The notes: a model not told the origin generated them from the letters alone. 64,000 nt of DNA from an uncultured Akkermansia sp. (GCA_947589345.1 CANQAC010000005.1:1-64000); one strand, 5' to 3'. Positions 51,518 through 61,006 are shown, numbered from the stretch's first letter. Translations and numbers: made by a program.

Positions 51518-53404
51518 ATGGACAAGACAGGTTGGTTTGTAGTGACGATATGTGCAATTTTGCTTGGGGTTAACTGGTATTACTCCACGCCCTCTTCTTC
51601 TCCCGCAGCACAATCAATGCCCACGGCTGCGACTCCTGCTGCGCAAGCGCCGGGTTCTGCTACGCAGACCGAACCAACCCCAGCAGTGGAATCTTCGGAG
51701 CCGGAGTTGGCTGCCAAGAAGGAACCGAAGGTAGTAGCGACCCTCAGCTCTCGCAATTCGCGGGGACAAGAAGTGGCCAAGTTTGATTTTCAGGACATTG
51801 GAGGCTCTATTCGCAGCGTGGAGATGGTTGGAAAGGCCATTAACAGTACTAGGGAAGATTTGCGAGATGCTGTGAAGCTCAACTCACAGGCGCCTCAGGG
51901 GATAGGAACATTCATGTTTGAGGTAGGTGCGGATAAGACCCCGATTTTTGATCACACAGACTACCACGTGGTGCCGGGGGAGACAAATGATCACCAAGTA
52001 ACACTGGAAGGGCGGTTGAATGACCTGCGTATTGTGAAAGTGTACGTGCTTAAACCTTTGCAGGTAGAGAAGGACACAGTGGAAGGGAATGCGTATTGTC
52101 TGCAGCTCAATGTGCAGATACAGAATTTGGGGACTAAAACCCGACGTGCCAAAAATTGGGGCTTATACGCAGGAGGAGCTGGTCCGATTTCTCCGACGGA
52201 GTGGACGCAGTTTACTTATTACATTCGCAATGAAGATAAGGCATTTCACAAAGAGAGTACAAGCAGCTTCCGACCGTGGTTTGGTAGTGCAAAAGAGCGC
52301 CTTACGGAAACCGTGAGCGATCCGATTGCTTGGGTGGGCGTCATGAATCAGTATTATGCTACACTGGTTCAACCCTTGGGTGGTCAGACAGTGAGTACCT
52401 ATTATGCGGCTCCTTTGAAGGGGATAACACTACCAGGTAAAGAACACAAGAGTGCGGAAGGGGTTGAAAGTGCAATAGGAGTGCCAGAATTTACATTGGC
52501 AGCTGCAACGACTGATGCCGCTGGGGGCACGCAAACTCTCTCCTACAACATTTTTGCCGGACCGAAGCTCAACCTTATGCTCAATGATATGGTTCAGGAG
52601 ATCCCCAAGATAGATCATATCATGGATTATGGGATATTTCATATCATCAGCTATCCCATGAACTGGCTCATCAATGTTTTCTACAATTGGTTCGGCAACT
52701 GGGGGTGGGCAATTGTAGCCATGACGTTTGTGGTGCGACTTATCATATGGCCGCTCTATCGTAAGAGCTACATGAGTATGAAGAGCATGAGCCTCTTGCA
52801 GCCCAAAGTAAAGGAAATCCGAGAAAAGTATGCTAATGACCAGCAGAAGGCCAGCTTGGAGATGATGAACTTATACCGCGAGTACGGCATCTCCCCCATG
52901 GGAGGTTGTTTGCCCATGTTCCTACAAATCCCCATTTTTTTCTCTTTCTTCTACGTTTTGCAGACAGCAGCAGAGTTTCGTGGCGCTCCTTTCATTGGCT
53001 GGGTGCATGATCTTTCGCAAATGGATACTGTGTGCACGCTTCCCATCTTTGGATATGACCTGCCAGTCAATGTGCTACCAGTGGTGATGGCTATCACAAT
53101 GCTCTTGCAGATGCGCATGACTCCGCAGGTTGGGGGGGACCCCATGCAGCAGCGCATTATGCGACTCATGCCACTCTTTTTCTTTGCTTTCTGCTACTAT
53201 TACCCAAGTGCATTGGCCCTCTATTGGACTACCACGAACATCATCTCCATCATCCAAACATGGATTATCCGTCGGTTGCCTCAACCGGAGTTGCGTAAGG
53301 TCCCCAAACAGGCCGGGCAAAGGAGGAAAAGTATGATGGAACGCATGATGGATGCCCAGAAAGCAGCCATGGCTGAGCAACAAGCTCGCCGGCATCGCAG
53401 GTGA
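51518..53404 (+). CDS. yidC: Membrane protein insertase YidC
   Basis: YidC inserts and folds inner-membrane proteins alone or with Sec. The 628-aa protein has an N-terminal TM (about 6-22), a Pro/Ala-rich linker, a large periplasmic beta-sandwich (about 75-360) as in Gram-negative YidC, and the conserved Oxa1 core from about 385: NWLINVFYNWFGNWGWAIV, RLIIWPLYRKSY with the hydrophilic-groove Arg, YGISPMGGCLPMFLQIPIFF and the final TM. It ends with a basic tail. It starts 6 nt after yidD. Confidence 0.96.
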   Translation: MDKTGWFVVTICAILLGVNWYYSTPSSSPAAQSMPTAATPAAQAPGSATQTEPTPAVESSEPELAAKKEPKVVATLSSRNSRGQEVAKFDFQDIGGSIRSVEMVGKAINSTREDLRDAVKLNSQAPQGIGTFMFEVGADKTPIFDHTDYHVVPGETNDHQVTLEGRLNDLRIVKVYVLKPLQVEKDTVEGNAYCLQLNVQIQNLGTKTRRAKNWGLYAGGAGPISPTEWTQFTYYIRNEDKAFHKESTSSFRPWFGSAKERLTETVSDPIAWVGVMNQYYATLVQPLGGQTVSTYYAAPLKGITLPGKEHKSAEGVESAIGVPEFTLAAATTDAAGGTQTLSYNIFAGPKLNLMLNDMVQEIPKIDHIMDYGIFHIISYPMNWLINVFYNWFGNWGWAIVAMTFVVRLIIWPLYRKSYMSMKSMSLLQPKVKEIREKYANDQQKASLEMMNLYREYGISPMGGCLPMFLQIPIFFSFFYVLQTAAEFRGAPFIGWVHDLSQMDTVCTLPIFGYDLPVNVLPVVMAITMLLQMRMTPQVGGDPMQQRIMRLMPLFFFAFCYYYPSALALYWTTTNIISIIQTWIIRRLPQPELRKVPKQAGQRRKSMMERMMDAQKAAMAEQQARRHRR

Positions 53405-53484
53405 GGAGAGCGTTTTGACTGGGTACGTGGCAGGACTGGAATTGCATCTCGTGAGATTGGTCGCAACTTTGCTGCAAATCAGAG

Positions 53485-53514
53485 TTGACAATAACACGTT
53501 GAATAGGTTAGCAT
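53485..53514 (+). promoter_or_regulatory. Promoter of the thioredoxin-like lipoprotein gene (leaderless)
   Basis: TTGACA (53485-53490), an 18-bp spacer and TAGCAT (53509-53514), ending 6 nt before the ATG at 53521. Confidence 0.6.
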
Positions 53515-53520
53515 AGCCTC

Positions 53521-54522
53521 ATGGCACACAAAAAAGACAGATGGGCGTGGGTACTGGTATTGGCCGCGGTACTCACGGGGTGTGAGCGTAAGGCAGAGTG
53601 GAGCGAAGATTATGCGGGAGTGATGATGGAGATTGCAGTCCAGAATAATTTAGCACTGGTATTGATAGATGGACCAGGGTGGAACAAACCAAGTGAGCAG
53701 CTGAGACGAACACTCTTCTCTACCGCCGAATTCAACCACTTTGTGCGACAAAACAACCTCCGTCTTATTGAGGCAGCCATTCCGAACCCTCGAGGTAAAG
53801 GAGTGAGTCCGAAGCGAGCCGATGAGCTCGAAAAGGTGATTGTACAGTACGGAGTGGAGGAGTTACCAACGGTGGCGTTGTCAGACAGTGCCGGATTCGC
53901 TTACGCGGTGGCAAAGGGAGCTGATTCGGAAAAGGTCATGAAAACATTGCGCGAAGGGTTGAAGTTCCGTAAGGAATTTGCAGATCAACTGGCAAAAGCT
54001 GACAAAGAACAGGGGTATGAGCGTGCGCAATTGCTCATGCATGCGCGCGAGATGTTGCCGACGAATTGGCAAGACAAGTATCCTGGATTGAATGATGCTA
54101 TTATCAAGAGCGATCCGGAAGACAAGACGGGATTGCAACAGTTGCTCAATAATCGCCGTATGGTGAGAGAACAAGTGGAAGAAGTGGAAAAGGAGACGAG
54201 TAAACGCTTGGGTGATTTGAAAGGTGTTACTCGACTGGAGGCTTTACATCGCTTGAGGGACGTTATGATCCAACTCTCGGGGGAAAAAACATGGCTGCCA
54301 GAGGTGCAGTGCTACATCTACAAAGTGACCGCTGCGTGCTTTCTGCGCGAGCGACGCATCAGTGAAGGCATAACATACCTCCAAAAAGCAGAGGAAATCT
54401 ACCCTGATTCTCCGGAGGTGGAGACCCTGCGCCGAGAAATTGAACGTTGGGAAAAGGCCATGCGTGAGCTCGAAAAGTCAGAAAAACAAACCAATTCGAT
54501 CGAGCAGCCATCGCATCAGTAA
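53521..54522 (+). CDS. Lipoprotein with thioredoxin-like fold lacking CxxC
   Basis: The 333-aa protein has a lipoprotein signal (VLVLAAVLTGC; lipidated Cys21). Residues about 35-145 resemble a thioredoxin-like domain: strand LALVLIDGPGWN, then TLFSTAEFNHFVRQNNLRLIEAAIP and YGVEELPTVALSDSAG (the usual cis-Pro segment). The WCxxC catalytic site is replaced by GPGWNKPS, so redox activity is not expected. The C-terminal half (about 150-333) is helical, with TPR-like periodicity. Exact function unknown; a periplasmic chaperone or scaffold is possible. It follows yidC but has its own promoter. Confidence 0.65.
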   Translation: MAHKKDRWAWVLVLAAVLTGCERKAEWSEDYAGVMMEIAVQNNLALVLIDGPGWNKPSEQLRRTLFSTAEFNHFVRQNNLRLIEAAIPNPRGKGVSPKRADELEKVIVQYGVEELPTVALSDSAGFAYAVAKGADSEKVMKTLREGLKFRKEFADQLAKADKEQGYERAQLLMHAREMLPTNWQDKYPGLNDAIIKSDPEDKTGLQQLLNNRRMVREQVEEVEKETSKRLGDLKGVTRLEALHRLRDVMIQLSGEKTWLPEVQCYIYKVTAACFLRERRISEGITYLQKAEEIYPDSPEVETLRREIERWEKAMRELEKSEKQTNSIEQPSHQ

Positions 54523-54575
54523 CCAGTCTGTCTCGTTTGGGAACGTTACGATGTGTGATTGGGTACGTTTTAGCT

Positions 54576-55979
54576 CTACCCGATAAGAGAAGGCAAATTT
54601 TTTCGTAATTTACCTTGACTCACGGCACTGTGCAGGTGAGGATATGTTTCGCGTGCCAATTTCCAACACGTGGCAAAGGACTCTGCGAAGTCGCCTGGCC
54701 GGCGCGCCAGCCACTCATCAATAAGAGCAGGAGGAAACGGAATAACGGCAGAAATTTCTGCGGCGGGGAAGCGGACCTTGCCATCGAAGCGCACGGCGTA
54801 GAGCTGCACATGTTCCATACCGGTGGAGGGGGAAGGGGAAAGCTTGGCGATGGGGATAAGTAGAACATCCGGCGGAATAGATAATTCTTCAGTTAGCTCA
54901 CGGTGTGCAGCTTGGTCATAATCTTCTCCGGCATCCAAATGACCAGCCGCAGAGGAATCCCACACGCCTGGGTGACGATCCTTGAGCGTGGAGCGTTTTT
55001 GCAACAGGCAATCTCCATGTTTGTTAAATACGAGTACATGGACTGCTCTGTGGATAAGTCCCAAGTTATGGACTTGTAGCCGAGTTGCTTGGTGTAGAAC
55101 GTTATCCTGTTTATCGACCACATCAAAAAGTTCCGAATCGTTCTGAGGGATAGCAGCAAGAGGATTGGGATCGTACGCGCGAGTGAGGTCAATCCATTGC
55201 AGCAAGTTCAACTCCTCTGCGCGCGCGGTGAAGGGGATGCCCAGTTGCTCCGATACGACTGTCCACGGTGGCTCAGTGGGCAGTTGTTTGCGCATTTGCT
55301 TGCGCCGGCAAGCAAAGCAGCGCCTCATCAATTCGTCCATGAGCCGATGATCGTACACTGGTAAACTTCGTGCATCCCGCGGAGTGAGCAGCATCACGGC
55401 GGAGTCGATTTTCGGTTGCGGTCGGAATGCTGAGGGAGGCACGATACGCACGAGTCGTCCTTCCCAATTCATTTGCATGCGCAGCGAGAGCAGACCGTAC
55501 GCCTCATCCCCCGGTTGAGCAAGTATGCGTTCTATTAATTCTTTTTGCAGCATGATGACCGCACGGCTGCAGGGGCTTTCTCCGTGCAAAAAATTAGCGA
55601 GAATAGCTCCGCCGGCAGAATAGGGCAAATTACCCAAAAATTTAATCGGTTGTTCGACGAATAGAGGACGTGGATCCCACTTGGCAGCATCAGCACGATG
55701 TACCTCCACATGGGGATCGCTTGCCCAGCGTTTTTTTTGGTAATCTGCCAAGCGCGCATCGAACTCCACGAGGATAAGTTTGCGGCACAGCGGAGCCACA
55801 TGCTCTGTAAGAGATCCCGCGCCGGGACCAATCTCCACCACGCAATCCTGCGGCTCGACTTCCAGCAATTCCACGATAAACTTGGCTATGTTCTCATCTA
55901 CTAAAAAATTTTGGCCGAGAGCTTTGGAGGGGGAGACGCCGTATTGCTCCAGCACGTTGCGGATCTGAGATGCGTTCAT
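54576..55979 (-). CDS. RsmA (16S rRNA dimethyltransferase) - Nudix hydrolase fusion
   Basis: A single 467-aa frame. Residues 1-about 272 are RsmA/KsgA, which dimethylates A1518/A1519 of 16S rRNA: KALGQNFLVDENI, VVEIGPGAGSLTEHV (50-61), the catalytic NLPY (117-120) and FRPQPKIDSAV. Residues about 280-440 are a Nudix domain related to YfcD/Idi-like proteins, with a complete Nudix box (G346, E352, R360, E361, E364, E365). The fusion is uncommon to my knowledge; the Nudix part may clean up a nucleotide or be a partner. It overlaps thiL by ATGA, so it is the last gene of the minus-strand operon. Confidence 0.9.
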   Translation of the reverse strand: MNASQIRNVLEQYGVSPSKALGQNFLVDENIAKFIVELLEVEPQDCVVEIGPGAGSLTEHVAPLCRKLILVEFDARLADYQKKRWASDPHVEVHRADAAKWDPRPLFVEQPIKFLGNLPYSAGGAILANFLHGESPCSRAVIMLQKELIERILAQPGDEAYGLLSLRMQMNWEGRLVRIVPPSAFRPQPKIDSAVMLLTPRDARSLPVYDHRLMDELMRRCFACRRKQMRKQLPTEPPWTVVSEQLGIPFTARAEELNLLQWIDLTRAYDPNPLAAIPQNDSELFDVVDKQDNVLHQATRLQVHNLGLIHRAVHVLVFNKHGDCLLQKRSTLKDRHPGVWDSSAAGHLDAGEDYDQAAHRELTEELSIPPDVLLIPIAKLSPSPSTGMEHVQLYAVRFDGKVRFPAAEISAVIPFPPALIDEWLARRPGDFAESFATCWKLARETYPHLHSAVSQGKLRKNLPSLIG

Positions 55980-56878
55980 GCGTGCGGGGAGGAGGTGAAA
56001 TGTTGCCAACCGCCGGAGAGCTTGCCCTGTGTTCTTTTCGTCAGACGTCCGATGGGAAAGAGTCCGAACTGCGTGCATACCTGAGGAGCCGTTTCTGGCG
56101 CCAAGGCGCAGAGAAGCTCGTAGTCTTCGCCATCGTTTAACGCCTCCGAAACCGTGCAACCTGTATTGAGAGGCAGTTTCGTTTCATCGATTTCATAGCC
56201 GCAACGGCTCGCTTCAGCCAGACGTGGCAGATCTGCTGCCAGACCATCAGAAAGATCCATCATGGCGTGCGGGCGTGGCTGCGCTGCCTGGAGCGCTTTG
56301 CCTAGTTCGATACGTGGAGAGAAAGAGAGATGCCGTCCGCTCGCAAAAGATCCACCAAGGGGACCAGAGACGCAGAGAATATCGCCTATTTGTCCGCCAT
56401 TGCGCAAAATGGCGTGACCGCGTTCCACCCGGCCGATGAGTGTCACATTGATAATCAATCCCGGTTGCGGAAGTGAAGAGGTTTCACCACCGGCGATGGA
56501 CACGCCATAGGAGACCGCCAAGTCAGACAGTCCCTCATAAAGTTCTTCCACAAACTCCATAGTGCGGTGCGGGTGTATGAGTAGGGTAATAAGTGCATGC
56601 TCCGGGATGCCGCCCATGGCTGCAATATCGGAAAGAGCCCGCGCCAGCGCTTTGCGACCAATGAGTCGAGGCTCAGTGTCCACGCTAAAATGGACTCCCT
56701 CTACCACGACATCGGTTTTGAGCAGGGTATCCCATTGCATGTCTCTTCGAGTCACTGCACAGTCGTCTCCCGGACCAAGGATAAGTCCGGATTGTGTGGT
56801 GTTTGGCAGGCAATCAAGCAGGCGGTGCAGCATCGCCTGTTCTCCAAGCATGCAGATGGGTGTTGGGGTCGTGCTCAT
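55976..56878 (-). CDS. thiL: Thiamine-monophosphate kinase
   Basis: ThiL phosphorylates TMP to thiamine diphosphate. The 300-aa protein has GPGDDCAV, TLLKTDVVVEGVHF, GRKALARALSDIAAMGG, GGETSS and DLSDGLAADL, all typical. Lengths and motifs are complete. It overlaps both neighbours by 4 nt (ATGA), so translation is coupled. Confidence 0.94.
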   Translation of the reverse strand: MSTTPTPICMLGEQAMLHRLLDCLPNTTQSGLILGPGDDCAVTRRDMQWDTLLKTDVVVEGVHFSVDTEPRLIGRKALARALSDIAAMGGIPEHALITLLIHPHRTMEFVEELYEGLSDLAVSYGVSIAGGETSSLPQPGLIINVTLIGRVERGHAILRNGGQIGDILCVSGPLGGSFASGRHLSFSPRIELGKALQAAQPRPHAMMDLSDGLAADLPRLAEASRCGYEIDETKLPLNTGCTVSEALNDGEDYELLCALAPETAPQVCTQFGLFPIGRLTKRTQGKLSGGWQHFTSSPHA

Positions 56879-57723
56879 GCAGAGGCCGGTGCTAGGGAAA
56901 GAAGGATGGCTACTACCACAGAAATAGCATTGAAGATGAAGTGAACCAAGATGGGGGCTACGAGTGTGCGCGTTTTTACGTAGAGTCTGCATTGCAGGAG
57001 CGCAAGTACGAAGAGAGGAATGAACTGCGGCAGGGAAGAGTGGATGGAGGCGAATACTAGCGAGGAGATGGCTGTGCCGGCGATGATTCCCCATTTGTTA
57101 CGGATGATATTGAAGAGGAATCCGCGGAACAAGCATTCCTCACCAATGGGTGCAATGATAAGGGCCTGGATGATCACATAGCTGCGTGTCGTCCAATCGC
57201 CCTTCATGACCATTTTCACGGAATCTTGAAGAAGGTTGCTGTCGGTTGCCTCGGCAATGGCTTTCAAGCATCCGGATTCTTCAAAAAAAACATTGAACGC
57301 GATGGTCAGGAAAACTACAGGTACCACCGGCAGGAGCTTGCTGCGCATAGGGAATGGGCGGTGCAGTCCCATCCCGTCCGTGCGGCTAGTTACATAGATC
57401 AAGCGTACCATGAATGGCAGGTACAAGAGCAGCATTCCGAGGCATGAAATCACCAGACTGCTCAGAGAGACGTTGGAGGTCTCGTCTCCGCCGTCAGTGA
57501 AAAGACAAGAACACGCCATGAGCATGAGTACGAAAAGAGCGCCGACTGCGTCAAAGATATTGGGAAAAGAGGAACCGGGGAAAAGAGGGATACGTGGCAG
57601 CTTTGGCTCGGCATCATTGCAGCGTTGCAGGATTTGCTTCAAACCGCTAAGCACAACCGGCAGCCAGCAGAGAAGCACGGCTACAGTGATGATAGAGACA
57701 TTCAAGACGTAGTGTATGGGCAT
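56875..57723 (-). CDS. CPBP-family (CAAX-like) intramembrane metalloprotease
   Basis: The 282-aa protein has about 7 TM segments and the CPBP motifs: PIGEECLFRGFLF (EExxxR), FASIHSSLPQF and HFIFNAIS. These glutamate/histidine metalloproteases cleave within membranes or process prenylated or bacteriocin-type substrates. The substrate is unknown. Starts at the ATG at 57723, after the L,D-transpeptidase, in the same operon. Confidence 0.85.
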   Translation of the reverse strand: MPIHYVLNVSIITVAVLLCWLPVVLSGLKQILQRCNDAEPKLPRIPLFPGSSFPNIFDAVGALFVLMLMACSCLFTDGGDETSNVSLSSLVISCLGMLLLYLPFMVRLIYVTSRTDGMGLHRPFPMRSKLLPVVPVVFLTIAFNVFFEESGCLKAIAEATDSNLLQDSVKMVMKGDWTTRSYVIIQALIIAPIGEECLFRGFLFNIIRNKWGIIAGTAISSLVFASIHSSLPQFIPLFVLALLQCRLYVKTRTLVAPILVHFIFNAISVVVAILLSLAPASA

Positions 57724-57742
57724 GGTGCAAGGAAGAGGAGAG

Positions 57743-58489
57743 CTAAGGAAGCCGCCAAGAACTGTGTAGGCGGGCGTATTCTGCACGCGGTAGCAGAATA
57801 TACACCGGGTTACGCGCAGGTTCGAGTTTCGCGATGAGGGAACGTAGATTTGACTCGGCCATTGATGTGCAGCCCGCTGTGGGCGCAGCGCCGTCGTGTC
57901 GCCAAATGTGAAAGAAAATGGAAGATCCTGCACCCACGACAGGGCGTCCCGGGGTCTCCTGCGTGTTGTGGCAAATGAGCAATTTTATACTGTGTGCGTA
58001 GTCGGTTTGCCGCATCTGCTCCTTGAGTTCCCAAGGAGTGGAGGCAGGGTGGTTCAGGCGGATGTGGCGATTATACATGTGCGGTTGGGATGGGTCGGAG
58101 ACCCAGAGGTCGCGTGGGTCGACTCTTACCTCGGGGATACGACGGTTGTGTTTCACCGGGGTCTTATGGGTGGTCCACAGACCTCCGATGCGGAAGATGC
58201 CGGCTGGGGAGCGTCCGTCGCCCTCGCGTTTGGTGATGGCTCCACGAGGGTTGGTATGCAAACCAAGGCCCCATACCAAACCGGCACGCCCGAGACGCCC
58301 CTGCACAGGACCGAGTATGCGCATCCAGTGCCCATTTGCTTGCTTTTCTACCACAGAAAGGGAGACCACGGAGGAGTCCCATCCATCTGCTATGCCGATA
58401 ACGGCCTGTGAGCAGTCGGCAGGTAGTTGTGCGAAAGATACGCGGCTACATAACACGAGGGCAATGAGAAAGAAAAGCTTTTTTTTCAT
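57743..58489 (-). CDS. L,D-transpeptidase (YkuD-fold) family protein
   Basis: The 248-aa secreted protein (signal peptide MKKKLFFLIALVLCSRVSFA) has the YkuD catalytic signature: SSIFFHIWRHDGAAPTAGCTSM, with catalytic His and Cys in the order HxxxDGxxPTxGCT. L,D-transpeptidases form 3-3 peptidoglycan crosslinks or anchor lipoproteins. This variant belongs to the less-studied branch. It starts 4 nt after the beta-CASP gene. Confidence 0.85.
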   Translation of the reverse strand: MKKKLFFLIALVLCSRVSFAQLPADCSQAVIGIADGWDSSVVSLSVVEKQANGHWMRILGPVQGRLGRAGLVWGLGLHTNPRGAITKREGDGRSPAGIFRIGGLWTTHKTPVKHNRRIPEVRVDPRDLWVSDPSQPHMYNRHIRLNHPASTPWELKEQMRQTDYAHSIKLLICHNTQETPGRPVVGAGSSIFFHIWRHDGAAPTAGCTSMAESNLRSLIAKLEPARNPVYILLPRAEYARLHSSWRLP

Positions 58490-58493
58490 GATA

Positions 58494-59900
58494 TCAGCAG
58501 TTCACAACTTCGTCTTTGGATGCAATATGCACGCCAACCGTCCCCTCACTTTCCAAAGCAGTTTGCAGGGCTTGAGCGCATTCAGGTTCTCCATGCACAA
58601 GAAACACGTTCGTCTTTTTCCCTTTTGTGTTACGGAAATATTGCAGGAGTTCGCCGTGATCGGCATGACCTGAAAAAGAATCCAGACTGCGAATTTGTGC
58701 CCGTACCGGGTAATGACCGCCCAAGATAGGCACCTCCTTTGCGCCGTCCATAATGCGGCGGCCCAAGGTATTGGCGGCGCAGAAACCGACGAAGAGAACG
58801 GTATTTTTCGTGTTGCCAATGCCGAGCTTGAGATGGTGAAGGATACGCCCGGCCTCACACATGCCGGAGGCGGAGATGATGATGAGCGATTTTTTGATGT
58901 CGTTGAGGGCTTGGGATTCTGACACGGTGCGGCACATGTGCAGGTTGGCGAATGAGAATGGGTCTTTGCTAGCGAAGAGGGAAGCATAGACATCTGGGTT
59001 CAGACACTCGGAGTGAGTCCGGAAAAGCTCCGTGGCGCTGATGGCCATTGGACTGTCCACATACACCTGTGTCTTGCCCAGCATCCCTTCCTCAAAGGCT
59101 CGGTTGAGCAGGAAGAGAAGCTGCTGGGTGCGCTCCACCGCAAAAGCAGGAATATATATTTTCCCTTCTCGCGCCAAGGCTTCTCGAATTTCACGATAAA
59201 AGCTCTCGTCATCCCGACTGGGCGCTTCGTGATGTCGTCCGCCGTACGTGCTTTCCATAATCATGATATCTACGCCGTCCACTGACGCCGGGTCGCGCAG
59301 CAGTTCATTGTTTCCCCTGCCAACATCTCCGGAGAAAAGGAGGCGCTTATGTTGTCCGTCCTCGTGGTCGTCAATATCCAACACTACTTGAGCCGAGCCG
59401 AGGATATGTCCGGCGTCGTAAAATGTGAGGGCGATGCCATCGTCAATGAGCATGCGGCGTTCGTAGCTGGTAGCTACGAAGGAATCCAGGCATTTACGGG
59501 CATCTTCCTCGGTGTAGATGACTTCTGCCACGGTGCCGGTGCCGCCGGCGCGTTTGTGCATTTTGGTGAGAAACGCGCAGTCGTGTTCCTGAATCCGCGC
59601 GGCATCAACCAACATGATGGCGCATAGCGAGCGCGTAGCATGCGTGCAGTAAACATTGCCCTTGAAACCACGCTTCACGAGGTTGGGGATGTTGCCCGAG
59701 TGGTCAATGTGTGCATGGGAGAGAATGACGTGGTCGATTTCTGAAGGATTAAAGAGAGGAAAGTCGCGATTGATGCGTAGCTCATCAGCCCGATGCCCCT
59801 GATAGAGCCCGCAGTCCAACAGGACTCTCTTACCGTTAATTTCCAAAAGGTGCTGAGAGCCGGTCGTGGTGCCAGCAGCACCGCAAAAGTGTATTTTCAT
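58494..59900 (-). CDS. MBL-fold beta-CASP RNase-like protein
   Basis: The 468-aa protein combines an MBL core (LSHAHIDHSGNIPNL zinc site, DAGHILGSAQV, SGDVGRGNN) with a beta-CASP insert (SPMAISATELFRTHSE, IIISASGMCEAGRILHHLK, DSFSGHADHGELLQYF) and the C-terminal VHGEPECAQALQ. This is the CPSF73/YSH1-like bacterial group of RNA endo/exonucleases. The RNA targets are unknown. ATGA overlap with the glycosyltransferase upstream. Confidence 0.9.
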   Translation of the reverse strand: MKIHFCGAAGTTTGSQHLLEINGKRVLLDCGLYQGHRADELRINRDFPLFNPSEIDHVILSHAHIDHSGNIPNLVKRGFKGNVYCTHATRSLCAIMLVDAARIQEHDCAFLTKMHKRAGGTGTVAEVIYTEEDARKCLDSFVATSYERRMLIDDGIALTFYDAGHILGSAQVVLDIDDHEDGQHKRLLFSGDVGRGNNELLRDPASVDGVDIMIMESTYGGRHHEAPSRDDESFYREIREALAREGKIYIPAFAVERTQQLLFLLNRAFEEGMLGKTQVYVDSPMAISATELFRTHSECLNPDVYASLFASKDPFSFANLHMCRTVSESQALNDIKKSLIIISASGMCEAGRILHHLKLGIGNTKNTVLFVGFCAANTLGRRIMDGAKEVPILGGHYPVRAQIRSLDSFSGHADHGELLQYFRNTKGKKTNVFLVHGEPECAQALQTALESEGTVGVHIASKDEVVNC

Positions 59901-61006
59901 GATGTTTGAATAAGGTTAGTGTAGAGTTCGTGGTATTTTTTAGCCGTATCGCTCAGTTTGTACGGGTAAGGGATTTCTTTCGGAGGGTCAGGAGGTACGC
60001 TGTGCCATTGCGAGAGCACATCTGCCGCACTGTCAGGATCGCCGACAGGAAGTACTCCCATCGGCTGCATTGCCTCCAAATAATCCTGCACAGCGCCGTG
60101 CCCATAGCCCACTGTAGGCCGACCAAGTGCCAGCGCTTGCAGCGCCGAAGCGCTGTAGGTAGTGGGCTTTGCAGTGAGACACACTACCGCATCTGCCGCG
60201 CAGAGCAACACTCGCAAATCTTCTGGTGGATTCACGTGGGTGATGTGCTGCTCCAGCCCGGCAGCGCGTATTTCGCGGCGCAGAGATGTGAGGTAACCCG
60301 ACTTAGCAAAATGGGTGGAGCCCACCAGCAAGGCGTATGCGGGGACATCCCTGCTTCGCAGGATGCTCAGGATGGGGATAATGTCTCGTGTACACCACGG
60401 CTCGCCGATGGGAGCGGGCAGGCAGATGACAAAACGCCCCTCAAGTTGCGGATGAAGAGTGCGCAGTTGGTTGATCTTACCAGTGTCGGGTATGTAACCG
60501 GGGTAATATTGCACCTCGTTCACACCGTGCGGTATAATCCAAGATTTAATGAGTGAGGGTTGGATGTTTTTAAGGAAGTTGCGCAAGTTTGTATGGAGGA
60601 TGCTGATGGCATCACAGCTCAGCAGATGGGTATGATTGATGGAATCTATCTGTTGAGGGTAGGTACTTAGTGAGCCCACTAATTTGGGGCGTTGTTCATT
60701 TGGTAAACCGGAACAAGCGCGCGCAGCAATATCCACAGCCTCGTACCCGTATGACTGCACAATATCCACACGCTGTGCGCGAATAATTGAACGCAAGCGC
60801 ATCACCTCCCCCCACAGTCTAGGCAAATGCCCCTTGCTGAAACGCACAAACCTGAATTTTTCGTTGATGATAGGGGTGAACAACTCCCGATTTGGCGCCG
60901 CCACAACACTCGTCTCGCCGAAAGCCTGCAGTGCAAAGGCTAGCTCTACCGCTAGTGCGTTCGGGCTGTCGGCACTCAATCGAGGTACAAAATGCAGTAC
61001 TTTCAT
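59897..61006 (-). CDS. Glycosyltransferase, GT4 family (1)
   Basis: The 369-aa protein has the GT-B fold: N-terminal VLHFVPRLSADSPNALAVEL, linker, and a C-terminal part with GRFVICLPAPIG and ALALGRPTVGYGHGAVQDYL. The EX7E motif typical of retaining GT4 enzymes is degraded (PTTYSASALQALALG), so catalysis is less certain. It is a diverged paralogue of the next gene; both overlap by 4 nt. It probably acts on an LPS core or capsule sugar. Confidence 0.8.
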   Translation of the reverse strand: MKVLHFVPRLSADSPNALAVELAFALQAFGETSVVAAPNRELFTPIINEKFRFVRFSKGHLPRLWGEVMRLRSIIRAQRVDIVQSYGYEAVDIAARACSGLPNEQRPKLVGSLSTYPQQIDSINHTHLLSCDAISILHTNLRNFLKNIQPSLIKSWIIPHGVNEVQYYPGYIPDTGKINQLRTLHPQLEGRFVICLPAPIGEPWCTRDIIPILSILRSRDVPAYALLVGSTHFAKSGYLTSLRREIRAAGLEQHITHVNPPEDLRVLLCAADAVVCLTAKPTTYSASALQALALGRPTVGYGHGAVQDYLEAMQPMGVLPVGDPDSAADVLSQWHSVPPDPPKEIPYPYKLSDTAKKYHELYTNLIQTS

